This document shows, piece after piece, positions 23,601 through 34,765 of a DNA stretch of 64,000 nucleotides. The stretch's first letter is position 1. Each line of letters opens with the position of its first letter. Made by a program: the position numbers and the translations under genes. Under the pieces are notes generated by a model. That model saw only the letters and a program-made list of their open reading frames with translations, was not told the DNA's origin and did not search any database. Source of the stretch: Trochalopteron elliotii (lineage: Eukaryota; Chordata; Aves; Passeriformes; Leiothrichidae); assembly GCA_024734555.1 (NCBI GenBank), contig JANPWX010000208.1, forward strand, positions 61,483-125,482, written 5' to 3'.

Positions 23601-23921
23601 AGAAGAGAAGTCCACTTGTTCCCCTCACCAGTCACCTCTTGTTCCCCAGTGCCACACTTTGGGACACTGACTGTGCACCTGTTTGTCTCTGCTTCCCTCT
23701 GTTCCACTGTTTGCTCTGAGAGCCAGTCTGGGAGTGTGCTCGTAGCTGTTGTACTTGGGAGTGTCTTGTGAATCTTCCCCAAGCCCCAGGAATATGTGAG
23801 GGATAGAGAATAAACACCAGATGCTGCAGTGCCACTGAATAAAGCTGAAAAAGCATAATCCACTCATATGTGCCAGATTCCTCCTGTCTATGCTTTGTTC
23901 TCTATGCAGCCTGCTGGACTT

Positions 23922-24040
23922 AGAGAATCCTAAAATCCCAGACTGGTTTGGATTGGAAAGGACCTCAAAGCTCATCTCATTCCTGCCATGGGCAGGGGCA
24001 CCTTCCAGTAGCCCAGGTTGTTCCAAGGCTTGAGGGCTCT
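23922..24040 (-). mobile_element. CR1 LINE, 3' fragment (antisense)
   Basis: Begins AGAATCCTAAAATCCCAGAC, then GGTTTGGATTGGAAAGGACC and the complement of the CCATGGGCAGGGGCACC block. It decays after GTTGTTCCAAGG. Confidence 0.85.
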
Positions 24041-24910
24041 GCAGCAAGTTCTTGGTGCTGTGAAGGATTTGTGCTCCTGCTGGCTTTCTCCTTAATCTGC
24101 CAGAGATGGGATTTGCCAAATCTTGAGCTCAAATTCATCTGGTTTGCAATGGGATTAGAGCTCCTGAAGAGACGAGGAGTTTCACACGTGGGTGTTGCTG
24201 TCACTTCTGTCCTGGAGATGCCAGGCTGGGGGGATGCTGCAGTAATTTGGATCTGGGTCCATTTTCTTTTTAGTCTTTGGTGGCTGAGTGTCTCTTGTCC
24301 CTTTAAGACAAGATCACTTTGTTTTCTTGCCTGGAGCACAAGCCAATGTCATCATCTGCCACATCTCCCAGCAGTTTACGACAGGTGAAGAAGAATTAAA
24401 TACCAGGAGGATTATAAGAAGACAAAATGTAATTACTTAGGGAGAAATCCACTAGGATTCTGCTGAATATCCTGTCTTATAGGGACTTTTGGGGCTTCTT
24501 AGCTGTCTGGGAGCTTTGGGATCTGCTAAGATGCTTTGAGAAAAGTAGCCTTTAGTCTGCAGCACTGGGGGACAAAGGTTGCTGGGCTGGAGGTGATGTT
24601 GGGATCTTTCTGGATTCAGGGATGAGGTTCAGACCCCCACATTTGAGGCAGTGTGAGTGCCTGTGGTGCAGCCTTTGGTGGGTTCCTAAAATGCTGCCAA
24701 GCTGCAGGGTGTGTGTGGCCTGCCCAGCTCTAACCCAGTCTGAGGGTGTGAGTCAAATCCAACGGAGAATAAAACACCTCCAGGGCTGAGGAGGGGTAGG
24801 GCTGTGCCTTTGTGTGTGGCTGGTGGCCCCACCAGCTCTGGTGGCCACAATGTAAGGGTCAGGGATAGAGGTGCAAAGCAGGATCAGCTGTTCTTGACAC
24901 AGAAACCCTC

Positions 24911-24953
24911 AAAAAGTGCCTTTCCTTCTGAGTAGGAAAGGCACCAACTTTTC
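24911..24953 (+). other. Stem-loop with perfect 11 bp stem
   Basis: GTGCCTTTCCT (24916-24926), loop TCTGAGT, then AGGAAAGGCAC (24934-24944) form a perfect 11-base-pair stem. Flanking A-run and TTTT could extend it after a small bulge. It is short for a microRNA precursor and has no terminator-like role in a vertebrate; it may be a chance or cruciform structure. Confidence 0.6.
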
Positions 24954-24999
24954 ACCGACTGTGGGAGAGGTGGGAGAAGAACTGAACACTCTGCTGGAC

Positions 25000-26718
25000 C
25001 AACTTTCTCCAAGGTCATCCTCCTCAGGTGCCTCCCTCACCACCCAGTTGTTTTCCAGGACCTTCCCATGCGTTCTGCCCAGCTGTGGATGGTGTTGGGT
25101 TTCCACCTCCCTCCCACTGCTCCCTCCCCCTGTCCCAGCACCATATGTCATTAAAATGCTCAGACATGTGGAAAGGGCCTTGACAGAGATGCAAGGAGAC
25201 AGGGGAGCCGTGGCTGAGCAGAGACTTTGTCAGATGGAATGATTCTGACATTAGCCACGGTAACCGGGGAGAAAGATACAGCCACGGGAGGGGGAGAGGG
25301 CCGGGGACCTGGAGTGACAGGACACGAGGAGAGGCAGGGAAAACCAGAGCAATTTCCAGCTGCAAATGGACTGGAAAGCAGCACTGGGGTTGGAGGACTC
25401 AAGCATTGTCTTCCTTGCAGTGCAGGGCACTCAGTGACCCTGCCTTGCCATCAGCTCGGGCATGTTTAGGTCTGAGACCAGCAGCAGGAGGTTTTTTTTT
25501 TCCCTTCCTCCACTTTTTGCCATGCCAGGAGCTGGTTTGGGAACCTTTTCTCGCTGAGTGTCCTCCCACAAGCTTGTGAGAAAGATGTTAGCCAGTTCCA
25601 GCCTGCACCTGGGCCAGGTGAAGTAGAAAAAGAACCCTGGGAGCATCTGTGGGGTGGAGAAAGGCAAGTCTGGTGTGTGCCCACTGCAGTGGGGAGGTGC
25701 AGGATTCCCCCTACTTCCTGCTATTTGCATGGAACCTCCCTAAAAACCCAAGTCAGCGCTGTTTTGCTGCTTGTTTATCATGTTTTGAAGGTATTTTTTC
25801 CCTGCAGAGAACACCTCTGAAATTGCTTTGTGATCCTGTAAAGGAAATAAATGAAAGGAAACCTTCCCTGCTCCCATTGATGGGAGGAATCCAAGCATCC
25901 ATGTAGGTGGCAAGCGTGCTTGTACGGCCCTGAGTATTTGATATTCAGGGCAGGGAGCTGGTGGGGAAAACCCAGCAAAGAATTCCTTGTATCGTTAGTG
26001 CAAATATGCCTGTGGTTCAGCAAAATCAAACAAACCAAACACTTGGAGCTGGGAGGGGAGGAAAAAGCAATTCCCAAACTCAGTGCAACCTGCAACAAAA
26101 ACGCAGCTCCTGCTGTTTGAAGAGGCTGGGCTGGAGAGCTCCGGGGGGATTCCCATCTGGGTGGGCAGGGAACAAAGGAGCCAGCTCCAGGTAATGAGTC
26201 AGGAGTGAGCCAGGGCACACCACTCCACTGGAGGGAACATTCCTGCACAGCCCTCCTCACCATCGAGCTTGGGAGAAGGTTATTTCTATTTATTTATGAA
26301 GAGCTGGGGGCCACAAGGCTCCAGCCAGGAAGGGTGAGCTCCAGCTGTGCCTCCATGCCTGGTGTGGAGGGACTGGGAGGCTGCTCATCACGGCCCTCAC
26401 TGGGGAGTTTCCTTTTAAAATTACCCACCTGGTGGTAATTTGAAGAGGATTAAAGGGATGTGATTCCTCACATGAGGAATGGAACACTCTGATGTCCTCT
26501 CAGGTGGCTGAATTACAGCATGTCTGAAGATGGGGCGTTCCCACTGTCTCCCAAAGGGTGTCGTAGTCTCCTGCCTTTATTTTCCCAAGTTTTCACTGTG
26601 TTCCCTTGAGGGATGTGTTGCTCTTTAGATGTGTGGACAGGTGTTTGCTCCTGGGCAGGTGCTGCTTTAGGGAGGGTGGGCAGAGATGTTTTATATGGTT
26701 TTCCCTGGGACCTGGACA
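25000..26718. other. Unique sequence, no gene recognised
   Basis: Mixed unique sequence with a T9 run near 25493 and no recognised repeat, RNA gene or coding exon. Confidence 0.5.
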
Positions 26719-26885
26719 TAGAACCATGGAATATCCTGAGCGGGAAGGGACCCACCAGGATCACCCAGTCCAACTCCTGGCCCTGCCCAGACACCCCAAC
26801 AATCCCACCCTGAGATTGTTGTTCAAAGACCCTTGGAGCTGTGGCAGCCTCGTGCCATGCCCATCCCCTGGAGAGCCTGTTCCAA
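26719..26885 (-). mobile_element. CR1 LINE, CR1-X-like fragment (antisense)
   Basis: Complement of the CR1-X tail: GAACCATGGAATATCCTGAG, GGACCCACCAGGATCACCC, AGTCCAACTCCTGGCCCTGC and the ACACCCCAACAATCCCACC block, through CCATGCCCATCCCCTGG. Confidence 0.88.
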
Positions 26886-27059
26886 CTTATGTTTACCAGA
26901 ACCTTATATTCTCCCTGATTTCTGGCCTGGTGGCTGATTTCTGGGTGCATTTCTCCTCTCTCCAGGCTTCCAGCACAGTGGTTTCCTTCCATGAGTCACT
27001 CCCAGACAGGTTGTTACTTCTCTCCAAGTGGCCCATCTAACACAAACTTTGTACTCTTA

Positions 27060-27480
27060 AGTGCCAAGGGAAGCGTTCTTGGGGGAGACGAGCTCAATTT
27101 GTTTAACACTGTAATTCACTGTTAGGAATCTCTCTCTTTTGTCACAGACAGAGTCACTGGATGCGTCAGCCTTTGATCTCAGCTGCTGATCTTCGTGGAA
27201 GAAATTTCAGTAACACTTTAAATTATGTGTCTGAGATGCCCATTACCAACGTGTTGTGCTCGGATTTAGGGAGACTGTTGAGCAGTAGATAAATAGTACA
27301 TGAGGTGCCTTTTAAAATACTTTTATTATACCAGTATTTTTCTCCATGAGACACTCTCAAGAACTGGGAAACTGCATTTCCTCTCCTGCCATTTTAAAAA
27401 ATGCTCCACAAGCCTGGGTTTATGGTACTCTGCCTAATTTGATAGATGTTGATAAATGGCATGTCTTATAACGAGTGGCT
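27060..27480. other. AT-rich unique block, possible conserved noncoding element
   Basis: Repeat-free, with ACACTGTAATTCACTG, TTAAATTATGTGTC and ACTTTTATTATACC. Composition differs from the GC-rich flanks. Regulatory function is only a possibility. Confidence 0.2.
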
Positions 27481-28189
27481 TTGGGGCTAAGTGTGCATCG
27501 TGGCTGGATTCGAGTTTGCTTCTTGCTCTGCAATTAATTCCTTAGGTGACCTTGAGCATATTGCTTCAAAGCTGTCTCATTTTACTGTCTTATCTCCAAA
27601 TGAAGTCCCTCCGTTTGGAGAGGGAAGCCTAAATGAAATCTCTGCTGGCAGCTGGGAGCTCACCTGGTTGTGTGCAGCGGGTTGCAGACTGGGGTTGCAT
27701 TTCACCCTCGGGTGACACGTTGTGCTCTGTTGTGTTACACTGGAGTTAAATCCGGCATTTTGCTCTCATCTGTCAGGCTTCTGTGCTAAGGAGATTCACC
27801 TTGTTGCTTTTACACAGCTTCAGGTCCCTCTGCTTCACTTAATGGGATTGTCTGTCCAGGAGACAGCTTGGGGAAAATTTAAAGATGTGCTTTCTGCCTC
27901 CTGTGTTGTCGCCGTTGCCTGCCTGGGAAAATGTGCCGGAGCAAATCTCACAGGGTTCACAGGGACTGCTCAGGAGCACACACTGAGACTTTGAAATTTC
28001 CTCTGCAAGTGTCCACCCAAGTGCCAACTGCATTTTAAGCTCAAGCTTTAGGCTGAGAGGTTTGAACTCCTCTGCTTTGTGTGCATAAGCTGGGAGAGAG
28101 GTGGGCACCAAGATTATGGACTCAGGGAGTCACTCAGCATTCTGAAGTCTTAAAGCTGTTTGAGGTATTAAATTAGGAGCCCTAGAGCT
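27481..28189. other. Unique sequence, no gene recognised
   Basis: No repeat or gene recognised; short overlapping frames only. Confidence 0.5.
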
Positions 28190-28475
28190 GGGAGAGGCTG
28201 TGGCCAATTTGGCAAAGGCTCAGCGTTCCAGCTGAGGAAGGGAAGGTTTTGATTTAAGGAATTCTTTACTCCGTAATGGTGGTGAGGCTCTGGCACAGGC
28301 TGCACAGAGAGGTTGTGGATTCCTGATCCCTGGCAGTGTCTAAGGCTGGGCTGGATGGGGCTTGGAGCAACCTGGGCTACTGGAAGGTGTCCCTGTCCAG
28401 TGCAGGGGGATTGAACTGGATGGGGTTTAATGTCCCTTCCAGGCCAAACCATTTGGAGGTTCTGTGAGTCTGTGA
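28190..28475 (+). mobile_element. CR1 LINE, 3' copy
   Basis: Follows the CR1 3' region: GAATTCTTTACTCCG, GGTGGTGAGGCTCTGGCAC, the GAGGTTGTGGATTCCTG block, GGCTGGGCTGGATGGGGC and CTGGAAGGTGTCCCTG, ending in TGTCCCTTCCAGGCCAAACC and a TTCTGTGAGTCTGTGA tail. Confidence 0.92.
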
Positions 28476-30919
28476 ACCTGGAGCTGTTGGAGGACTTGCT
28501 TTGGGTTTGGGAGCAGCTCCCTCTCCCCAGTGCCCCAGACTTGGAGCTTTAGGGTCTGCTTCCCACCCATGACCTGAGACAGCAAAGAGCAGCAGCCAAT
28601 GCTGTGGAACAGCTGCTGCTCCCAAGGCCCTTCCTGCTGCACCCACATCTCAGCACCCACCCCTTCCACGTGGTGCTTGAACCCATTTAATGACCCACCG
28701 CAACAAAAGGGACTGGACTCCTTGACATATCCCGTGGTGTGACAAGAGAACTGCAGCATTTCCCAGAGCTAAGAGCCAGGAGCTGTTGTTAAGAGCATAA
28801 TTTCCAAGCTGGTGTTCTCTTTTGAAAGCCCATGAATGGGATAGGAAGTGTCAAATTTGGAGCTTTTAACTGCTTGACCTCCAGCTTTGATTTTTGAACA
28901 GACTGTGCTCGTGTTTTGTTAGTGGCCAGCTGCAAAGGAGAGGGATTCAAGGGAGCATTGCCTGCACCACACACCCCTCCCAAAGGGATTTTGGGCCCCA
29001 GTGATGCTGGCTGTGTTGTTTCACAGGTGACAAAGGCTTCTCTGTGGAGATGGACTCCAACACAATAAGGTACATTTCTAAAGGAAGGCTGTTTTGTTAA
29101 ACACAAACGTGTGCCAAGAGATGATGTATTTCTGATCAGAGGAAGGGTCTGTGCTTCTGGAGGCACAGACACGGAGAAAAGGATGAAAAGATTTTCCTTA
29201 GGTGGGTGTTAAGAGCAAAGACACATCGATTGCTGGAGGCAGTGAGGACTGGTTCCCACCCACCGGCCCGGGGCCTGTGCTTTTCCATCTTTGCCTCGTG
29301 GATGGAGCTTTCCCCTTTTGCAGCACGAGCACAGCAGAGCTTGTTTCCCTTTGAAGTGCTCCGAGAGCTTCAGGAGGTAAAGAAACCCTCAGTAGGTGCG
29401 AGAATCTCTTCCAGTGGATCATTATTTTGGTGTGTCTGGAAATACTTCAAGGGGGATGCAAAGCAGAGCTGGCTGTGGGGCACACTGGCCGTACCTGTGG
29501 GCAGAACACCTGTGAGCAGGGCTGCTCTTCAAAGTTCTTTATGGACTGATTGCAGTTGCAGGCAGCAGGCACAGGGAATGCCTGCTGGAGCTGGGGATGG
29601 AGCCCAGACACTGAACTTTTTTTCAGTGCAGCTGCTGTGCTGTGACAAGAAGTGCTGCACAGTGCAGGTTAGCAGAGGTCCCTGCGAGGCCTCGTAATGA
29701 AACACAGAACCTTTCACCCTTAGCCAAAGCTTCTGTAAATTGCAAATGGGGATTAAAGCAGGAGCAGGAGCTCAGAGCCCCGTTCCTTGTGGTGCAAGAC
29801 ACATGGGGAATTTTGCTCCCGTGGAATTGAAAAATCCATAGCTAAGAAAGCAAGTGTTATGGGCCAAGGGAGCAAGTGTAATGAAACCAACTGTGACTGT
29901 GTTCCCCAGATTAAATCCAGAGCATTTGGTTTGCAGAGAACTCCCCGGGCACGGGCACTCCTTTATTCTTATTAAATAAAGCAGTCATGCTGTATCTGGA
30001 GGAATTGCAGAGATGGAGCCACTGGGAGGGGGGAGCACAGGGGGAGGAGATCAAAATGGGTTTGTCAGTGCAAAGCTCACACCGAGCACAGCAAAGAGAC
30101 AGGGAGAAGCAGATCACACGGGGAGAATGAGACTGAGCCACAGCCAAGGTGTCAGAGCAGGTTTGTCGCTGCCAGAGCCAACTGGAAGTGAAAGCATCAC
30201 GGGGAACCAGAGGCAGATCGAGCCTGTCAGGGAGGTTTAACTCCTCTGAGGGCTGAGAACACTCCCAGCCCCACTGGGTTGGACAGGAGAGCAGGGACAG
30301 GCAGGTGCCTCTGCCTGCTGAAAGTGCTGGAGGTGCCCAGTGAAGTGCTCGGCTTGGGAAGAGCTGCTGCTGCACCTCCAGGGACTGGCTGGTGTCCTGG
30401 GGGACAGGGAGTGGCTGTGCCACCCAGAGAGCCTGACATCCCTTGGGGGAGTCCCAGAGAACACTCAGGTCTTGTCTTGAGCTCAGCAGGAGTTGAGGGA
30501 AGGTTGGTGGCCCTCTCCAGGTGGAGTTTGGGTGGTGAAGGGGCAGAGCTGTGCCCCACCACAGGGTTTGCCTCCCTCCCTGCATCCACTTGCCAGCAAA
30601 TCCCCTTTTAATATTCCTCCCAGCTCCCTTTCCCCGTGACAGCCAGGGGATGCTGCTGTGCTTTATTGCCACCACATTAATGAAAAGGCCATTGTAGCTG
30701 AGGCTCCTTTGGTGACTTGGAGATGGATTTCCTCTTAAGGCGAGTAAAATGAGCCATCCTCAGCCCGCGTGGAGATAAGGAATGGTGAAGGATGGTGGGG
30801 ACTGGAGCAGATTTTGCTGGGTGGAGGCCATCCTTCTGCCTGATGAGTTGTTTAAAACCCTGCAGACGGTCCCTTCTTGTCAGCAGAGCTATGGATGGGG
30901 CAGGTGGGGCTTTTTGAGA
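28476..30919. other. Unique sequence, no gene recognised
   Basis: About 2.4 kb without recognised CR1 or LTR. The 254-codon frame at 29911-30675 (-) is among the longest free of repeats. It is Ser/Leu/Pro-rich, has no recognisable domain and is opposed by open frames on the + strand, so it is not called coding. Confidence 0.5.
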
Positions 30920-31285
30920 GTCACTGAATCACTGAGTTGTTGGAAGAGACTTTAAAGCCCATCCAGTCCCACCCCTGCCATGGGCAGGGACACCTTCCAT
31001 TGTCCCAGGCTGCTCCAAGCCCCAATGTCCAGCCTGGCCTTGGGCACTCCCAGGGATCCAGGGGCAGCCACAGCTGCTCTGGGCACCCTGTGCCAGGGCC
31101 TGCCCACCCTCACAGGGAACAATTCCTGCCCAATATCCCATCTAGCCCTGCCCTCTGGCAGTGGGAAGCCATTCCCTGTGTCCTGTCCCTCCATCCCTTG
31201 TCCCCAGTCCCTCTCCAGCTCTTCTGGAGCCCCTTTAGGCTCTGGAAGAGGCTCTGAGGTCTCCATGGAGCCCTCTCCAGGGCAC
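30920..31285 (-). mobile_element. CR1 LINE, 3' copy (antisense)
   Basis: From the complement of the tail (CACTGAATCACTGAGTTG) through CCTGCCATGGGCAGGGACAC, the GATCCAGGGGCAGCCAC block and CAGGGAACAATTCCTGCCC, to the AGTCCCTCTCCAGCTCTTCT region. It is close in sequence to the + copies at 31960 and 59745 and probably belongs to the same subfamily. Confidence 0.92.
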
Positions 31286-31515
31286 TGAGGACCTCACTAA
31301 AGACTGGGAGGAGAAATCCCCTCAGCTGTTGGGGGTCCAGAAGGTCTTCTTGGGATGCCCCAGCCCCTGGAACCTGTGTCCAGGGCTGCATCGTGTCCCC
31401 TGTGCAGGCAGAGCTGCTCAGCTGCTCCCAGTGAGAGCTCTGGGAGCTGGGGATGGCTGGAGCAGCAGGAGGGAGGGGCAGGCTGCTGCTCCCCTGCCCA
31501 GCCATGGAGGAGATG

Positions 31516-31552
31516 CCAGCATGTCCCAGCATGTCCCAGCATGTCCCAGCAC
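31516..31552 (+). repeat. Tandem repeat, 11 bp x 3.4
   Basis: CCAGCATGTCC repeated three times with a partial fourth copy. Confidence 0.95.
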
Positions 31553-31724
31553 GGTGCCACCTACCCCTGCTCCAGAGCCAGCAGTGTCCACCCATCCCGA
31601 TTAAAGCTTTTGTGCCTCTTCCCACCTGGGTTTTGGTGCTGCAGCAGCTTTCTGAGCAGAGTTTGTGGCAGGTTTTCTTCTCTGACTTTTCCCATCCTCA
31701 TTTCTTGTCTGCTGGCTCTTCCAG

Positions 31725-31775
31725 CTTGAAGCATCACAGACCACAGAGCACAAAATGCCCCGTGGGGATCTGCAG
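31725..31775 (+). other. Weak candidate exon (51 bp)
   Basis: A pyrimidine-rich tract ending CTCTTCCAG precedes the segment, and CAG|GTGAGG, a strong donor, follows it. The 51 bases are open in one frame (17 codons) and would be phase-neutral. The coding sequence resembles nothing known to me. Splice-like pairs occur by chance at this scale, so this is listed only as a candidate. Confidence 0.12.
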
Positions 31776-31959
31776 GTGAGGCTTTGCAGGGAAGCAAAAA
31801 AGAAACAGGTGATTCCTGTGAGCAGCACCTCAATCCTTCCCTGTACTCCCACAGAGAGGAACTCCCAGAACTGCAGGGCAGGGATGCTGAGGCACAGAAA
31901 GGGGCAGTCAAGGGAGACTTTAAAATTCTGCATCTTCCAGGGTTCAGGATAAGGTGGCA

Positions 31960-32136
31960 GATTGTCCAGAGCAGCTGTGGCTGCCCCTGGATCCCTGGGA
32001 GTGTCCAAGGCCAGGCTGGAGAGGGCTTGGAGCAACCTGGGATAATGGAAGGTGTCTCTGCCCATGGCAGGGGTGGGACTGGATGGGCTTTAAGGTCCCT
32101 TCCAACCCAACCTATTCCATGATTCCCTGATGGTTT
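31960..32136 (+). mobile_element. CR1 LINE, 3' fragment
   Basis: Shows CAGAGCAGCTGTGGCTGCCC, GGGAGTGTCCAAGGCCAGGC, the GATAATGGAAGGTGTCTCTG block, TAAGGTCCCTTCCAACCCAA and the tail CCATGATTCCCTGATGG. It lies 675 bases from, and inverted relative to, the antisense copy at 30920. Confidence 0.92.
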
Positions 32137-32219
32137 GGGATCACAGAGCACTCGGATACAGGGCAGAGACTCTGGAAGGGCTCAAAGTGGTGCTGAGTCC
32201 ACCAGAGTTTGGCCTTCCT

Positions 32220-32640
32220 ACTGAATCTGATGCATGTTGTTCATTTTTTGCACATTCCTACTGCAGAAAGGCTGTGTTTAAAAAATAAGGAGGGGAAAAG
32301 TTTCCTATCTGCTTTAAATTAAAATAAATCCAGAGCAGAGAAGGCCTTTTGTAAGGTCTGCTGAGTTAATGGATTCATAATGACTTTTAAAGCTTCACTT
32401 GGGTAAGAAATACTGTTCATTTCATAATTGCATATAAATATACTTTCTCATAATCCAGGACAGCATAGCAAAAGGAAATCTACTGGCTTAATTATAAATC
32501 TTTTTATTAGCTGGAACCCCGCTGGAATAAAAAAAAGCACCACATATTGTTTTTATCTAGGAGGAAAAGCATGGGGAAAGGAGGGAGGGGGATGTCTTGG
32601 GAATGAGTTATGTGGAATTAAACAGGAAAGAAAACAACAG
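32220..32640. other. AT-rich unique block, possible conserved noncoding element
   Basis: Repeat-free and strongly AT-rich, with TTTAAATTAAAATAAATC, TCATAATTGCATATAAAT and GGCTTAATTATAAATC. Dense TAAT/ATTA cores are typical of homeodomain-bound elements. Conservation is unknown. Confidence 0.3.
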
Positions 32641-33102
32641 TGAGTACTGGGGGGCAGCAATGCAGGTCCTGAGGGTTTCTGTGAGCACTTTTTCAATGGA
32701 TCCATGGGTAAGGAGCATTCTCACCCCCACTTCCCCGGGAGCCTGGAGCCAGCACAGCAGATCAATTCCATATCCAGTCAGTGGCTTTTCCAACATGTAT
32801 TTTTTTTATCTCTTTGACCTACTGTGACCCCAGCTGAAGCAGATTTGTCTCTCCCTAGCTCCTGTCCACCTCGCTGGCACAGGCAGATTTCTCTTTTGGA
32901 GCTGCTGGAGCAGGGCTGGAGCAGGAAGCTGGGGTGGAGGAAGGGGCTGGGGACCCATGTGGTGCTTTGTGCACCCAGGGGTGCACAGATCCCTGCAGGG
33001 ATGTGCTCAGGCTGGGAGGAGCCACATGTGCCGTGTGGGGATGGCCCAGGAGCAGAGGGATGTGGGGGATGGCTGGCACCAGTCCTTGCTTTGGGGAGCA
33101 GG

Positions 33103-33213
33103 ATCACAGAATCACCAGGTTGGAAGAGACCTCCAAGATCATCGAGTCCAACCCAGCCCTGACACCTCAACTAAACCCTGGCACCGAGTGCCACATCCAG
33201 TCTTTTTTAAAAC
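33103..33213 (-). mobile_element. CR1 LINE, part 1 of a copy split by an LTR
   Basis: ATCACAGAATCACCAGGTTG, then AGACCTCCAAGATCATCGAG and TGCCACATCCAGTCTTTT form the complement of a CR1 3' end. It stops at AAAAC (33209-33213), and the same element resumes after the LTR at 33738. Confidence 0.93.
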
Positions 33214-33732
33214 TGTTCTGGGTTGTAGTATAGGATGTGCACAAAGTATTCTATCACCGTCTTCATGAACTGATGAATCCAATTGTTGGAGCAGTGTTCT
33301 CCCAGGTTCCCCCTCCCTCTGGGGTGTCTTCTGTTAATGGTCCATCAATGCCTGCTGCAGGACTCACAGGTAACTCCCTCTGGGAGTTCTCTCTCTTTAA
33401 TGGGCCATCAAGGACCCCCTGTATGACTCATCATCCCATTGGGAGGAGCCAAGCATTCCCACCTGGATATAATCTGGAATTTGGGACAGTACAATCAGCC
33501 CTTACCCACTGGATTCCCAGAGGACCAGAGCTACCAGACCTTTCTACAGGATCACTGCTTCAGGAAGATCCCCTCACCTGGACTGCTTCCGTCACCCTGC
33601 TCAGGTTGTTTTCTGACCCTGTCAGTGGTCTTTTGTATTATTGCATTTATTTTATTTTACTTTTTTATTATTATTATTAAATTGTATTTCTGACTTGGAG
33701 CCTCTCACTCGTTTTGCTTTCAAACCACTACA
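33214..33732 (+). mobile_element. Solo LTR, ERV type, 519 bp, with 5 bp target-site duplication
   Basis: Begins TGTTCTGGGTTGTAG and ends AAACCACTACA, the TG...CA ends of an LTR. The 5-base AAAAC occurs immediately before (33209-33213) and after (33733-33737), and removing the LTR plus one copy restores a continuous CR1. A GATATAA box near 33466 and an ATTAAA signal in a TTA-rich run near 33675 suggest + orientation. No internal retroviral sequence is present, so it is a solo LTR left by recombination. A 5-base duplication is typical of ERVL-like (class III) elements; the class is an inference. Confidence 0.93.
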
Positions 33733-33737
33733 AAAAC

Positions 33738-33940
33738 ACATCCAGGGATGGTGACTCCACCATCTCCCCGGGCAGACTATTCCAGTATTTAATCACTCTT
33801 TCCATGAAAAACTTCTTCCTAATATCCAACCTATAATTCCCTTGGTGCAGCCTGAGACTGTGTCCTCTCATTCTGTCAGTGCTGCCTGGAGAAAGAGACC
33901 AGCCCCTCTTCAGGAAGTTGTAGAGAGTGATAAGCAGCAG
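33738..33940 (-). mobile_element. CR1 LINE, part 2 of the split copy
   Basis: Continues part 1: ACATCCAGGGATGGTGACTC, CCTAATATCCAACC, GTGTCCTCTCATTCTGTC and GTTGTAGAGAGTGATAAG, the complement of the region upstream of the CR1 3' end. Confidence 0.93.
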
Positions 33941-34384
33941 AGCTGAGCCCAGCTCTTTGGGCCTTTACTGGGGCAGAGTTTTGGGATCACACCCAGCTCC
34001 TCCCTGGCGGTGTCTGGGGCTGGGGTGGAGGCTGAAGGATCGGGCTGTTGTGCCCAGCCCAGCCCATCCATCACTCCCTGCTCCCCTTCCAGGGGAACTC
34101 AGCACCCAAGTGCTGCTTTTAAAAACGAAAAGGAAACTAATTAAGCGCTTAAAGGTTGAACAGCCCATTTGCACCTGATGGAGACAAATGAGGCTGCCTG
34201 GTGCCCAGGAAAGCTGGCAGTGCTCTCCTGTTCCCAGGTGGCTTTTTTGCAATTCTGGGCTGCGGCAAAGGCTGGCAGTGCCAGGCACCTGCTGCTGCTC
34301 TGTCTGCAGAGCCGGGGTGGCTGTGCCAGGCCTGGCATCCACCTGCTCAGGGAACGTGGTGGAAGAGGTCCCTGGGCACCACAG
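33941..34384. other. Unique GC-rich sequence, no gene recognised
   Basis: Nothing recognised between two CR1 copies. Confidence 0.5.
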
Positions 34385-34765
34385 GTCTGGTGGGGGAGCT
34401 GAGGGGCTCAGCCGGGAGAAAAGGAAGCTCAGGGGCACCTTCTCACCCCCCCATAGCCCCCTGACAGGAGGGGGTAGCCAGGTGGGGGTCAGGCTCTGCT
34501 CTGGACTGAGGACAGCATGAGGGGACATCATGGTGAGGTGCACCAGGGTGGGTCCAGGTTGGACACCAAGAGGAATTTCTTTGGGGAAAGGGTGATCAGA
34601 CGTAGGAATGGGCTGCCCAGAGAGGTGATGAAGTCCCTGTCCCTGGAGGTGTTTAAGCAAAGGCACTTAGTGCTGTGGTCTGGCTGACGTGGTGGTGGTG
34701 GCTCACAGGTTGGCCTCTCTGATCTCAAAGGTCTTTTCCAACCTCAGTGATTCTGTGGTCTCTAT
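34385..34765 (+). mobile_element. CR1 LINE, 3' copy
   Basis: GGGGGAGCTGAGGGGCTCAG, GGAGAAAAGGAAGCTCAGG, the GTTGGACACCAAGAGGAATTTC block, GCTGCCCAGAGAGGTGATG and CCCTGGAGGTGTTTAAGCA, ending AAAGGTCTTTTCCAACCTCA and a GTGATTCTGTGG tail. It belongs to the TCTTTTCCAACCT-ending subfamily. Confidence 0.92.

Noticed and set aside
29911..30675. 254-codon - frame, the longest in repeat-free sequence
   Set aside because: No signal peptide, domain or family resemblance; open + frames overlap most of it, as expected in stop-poor GC-rich DNA.
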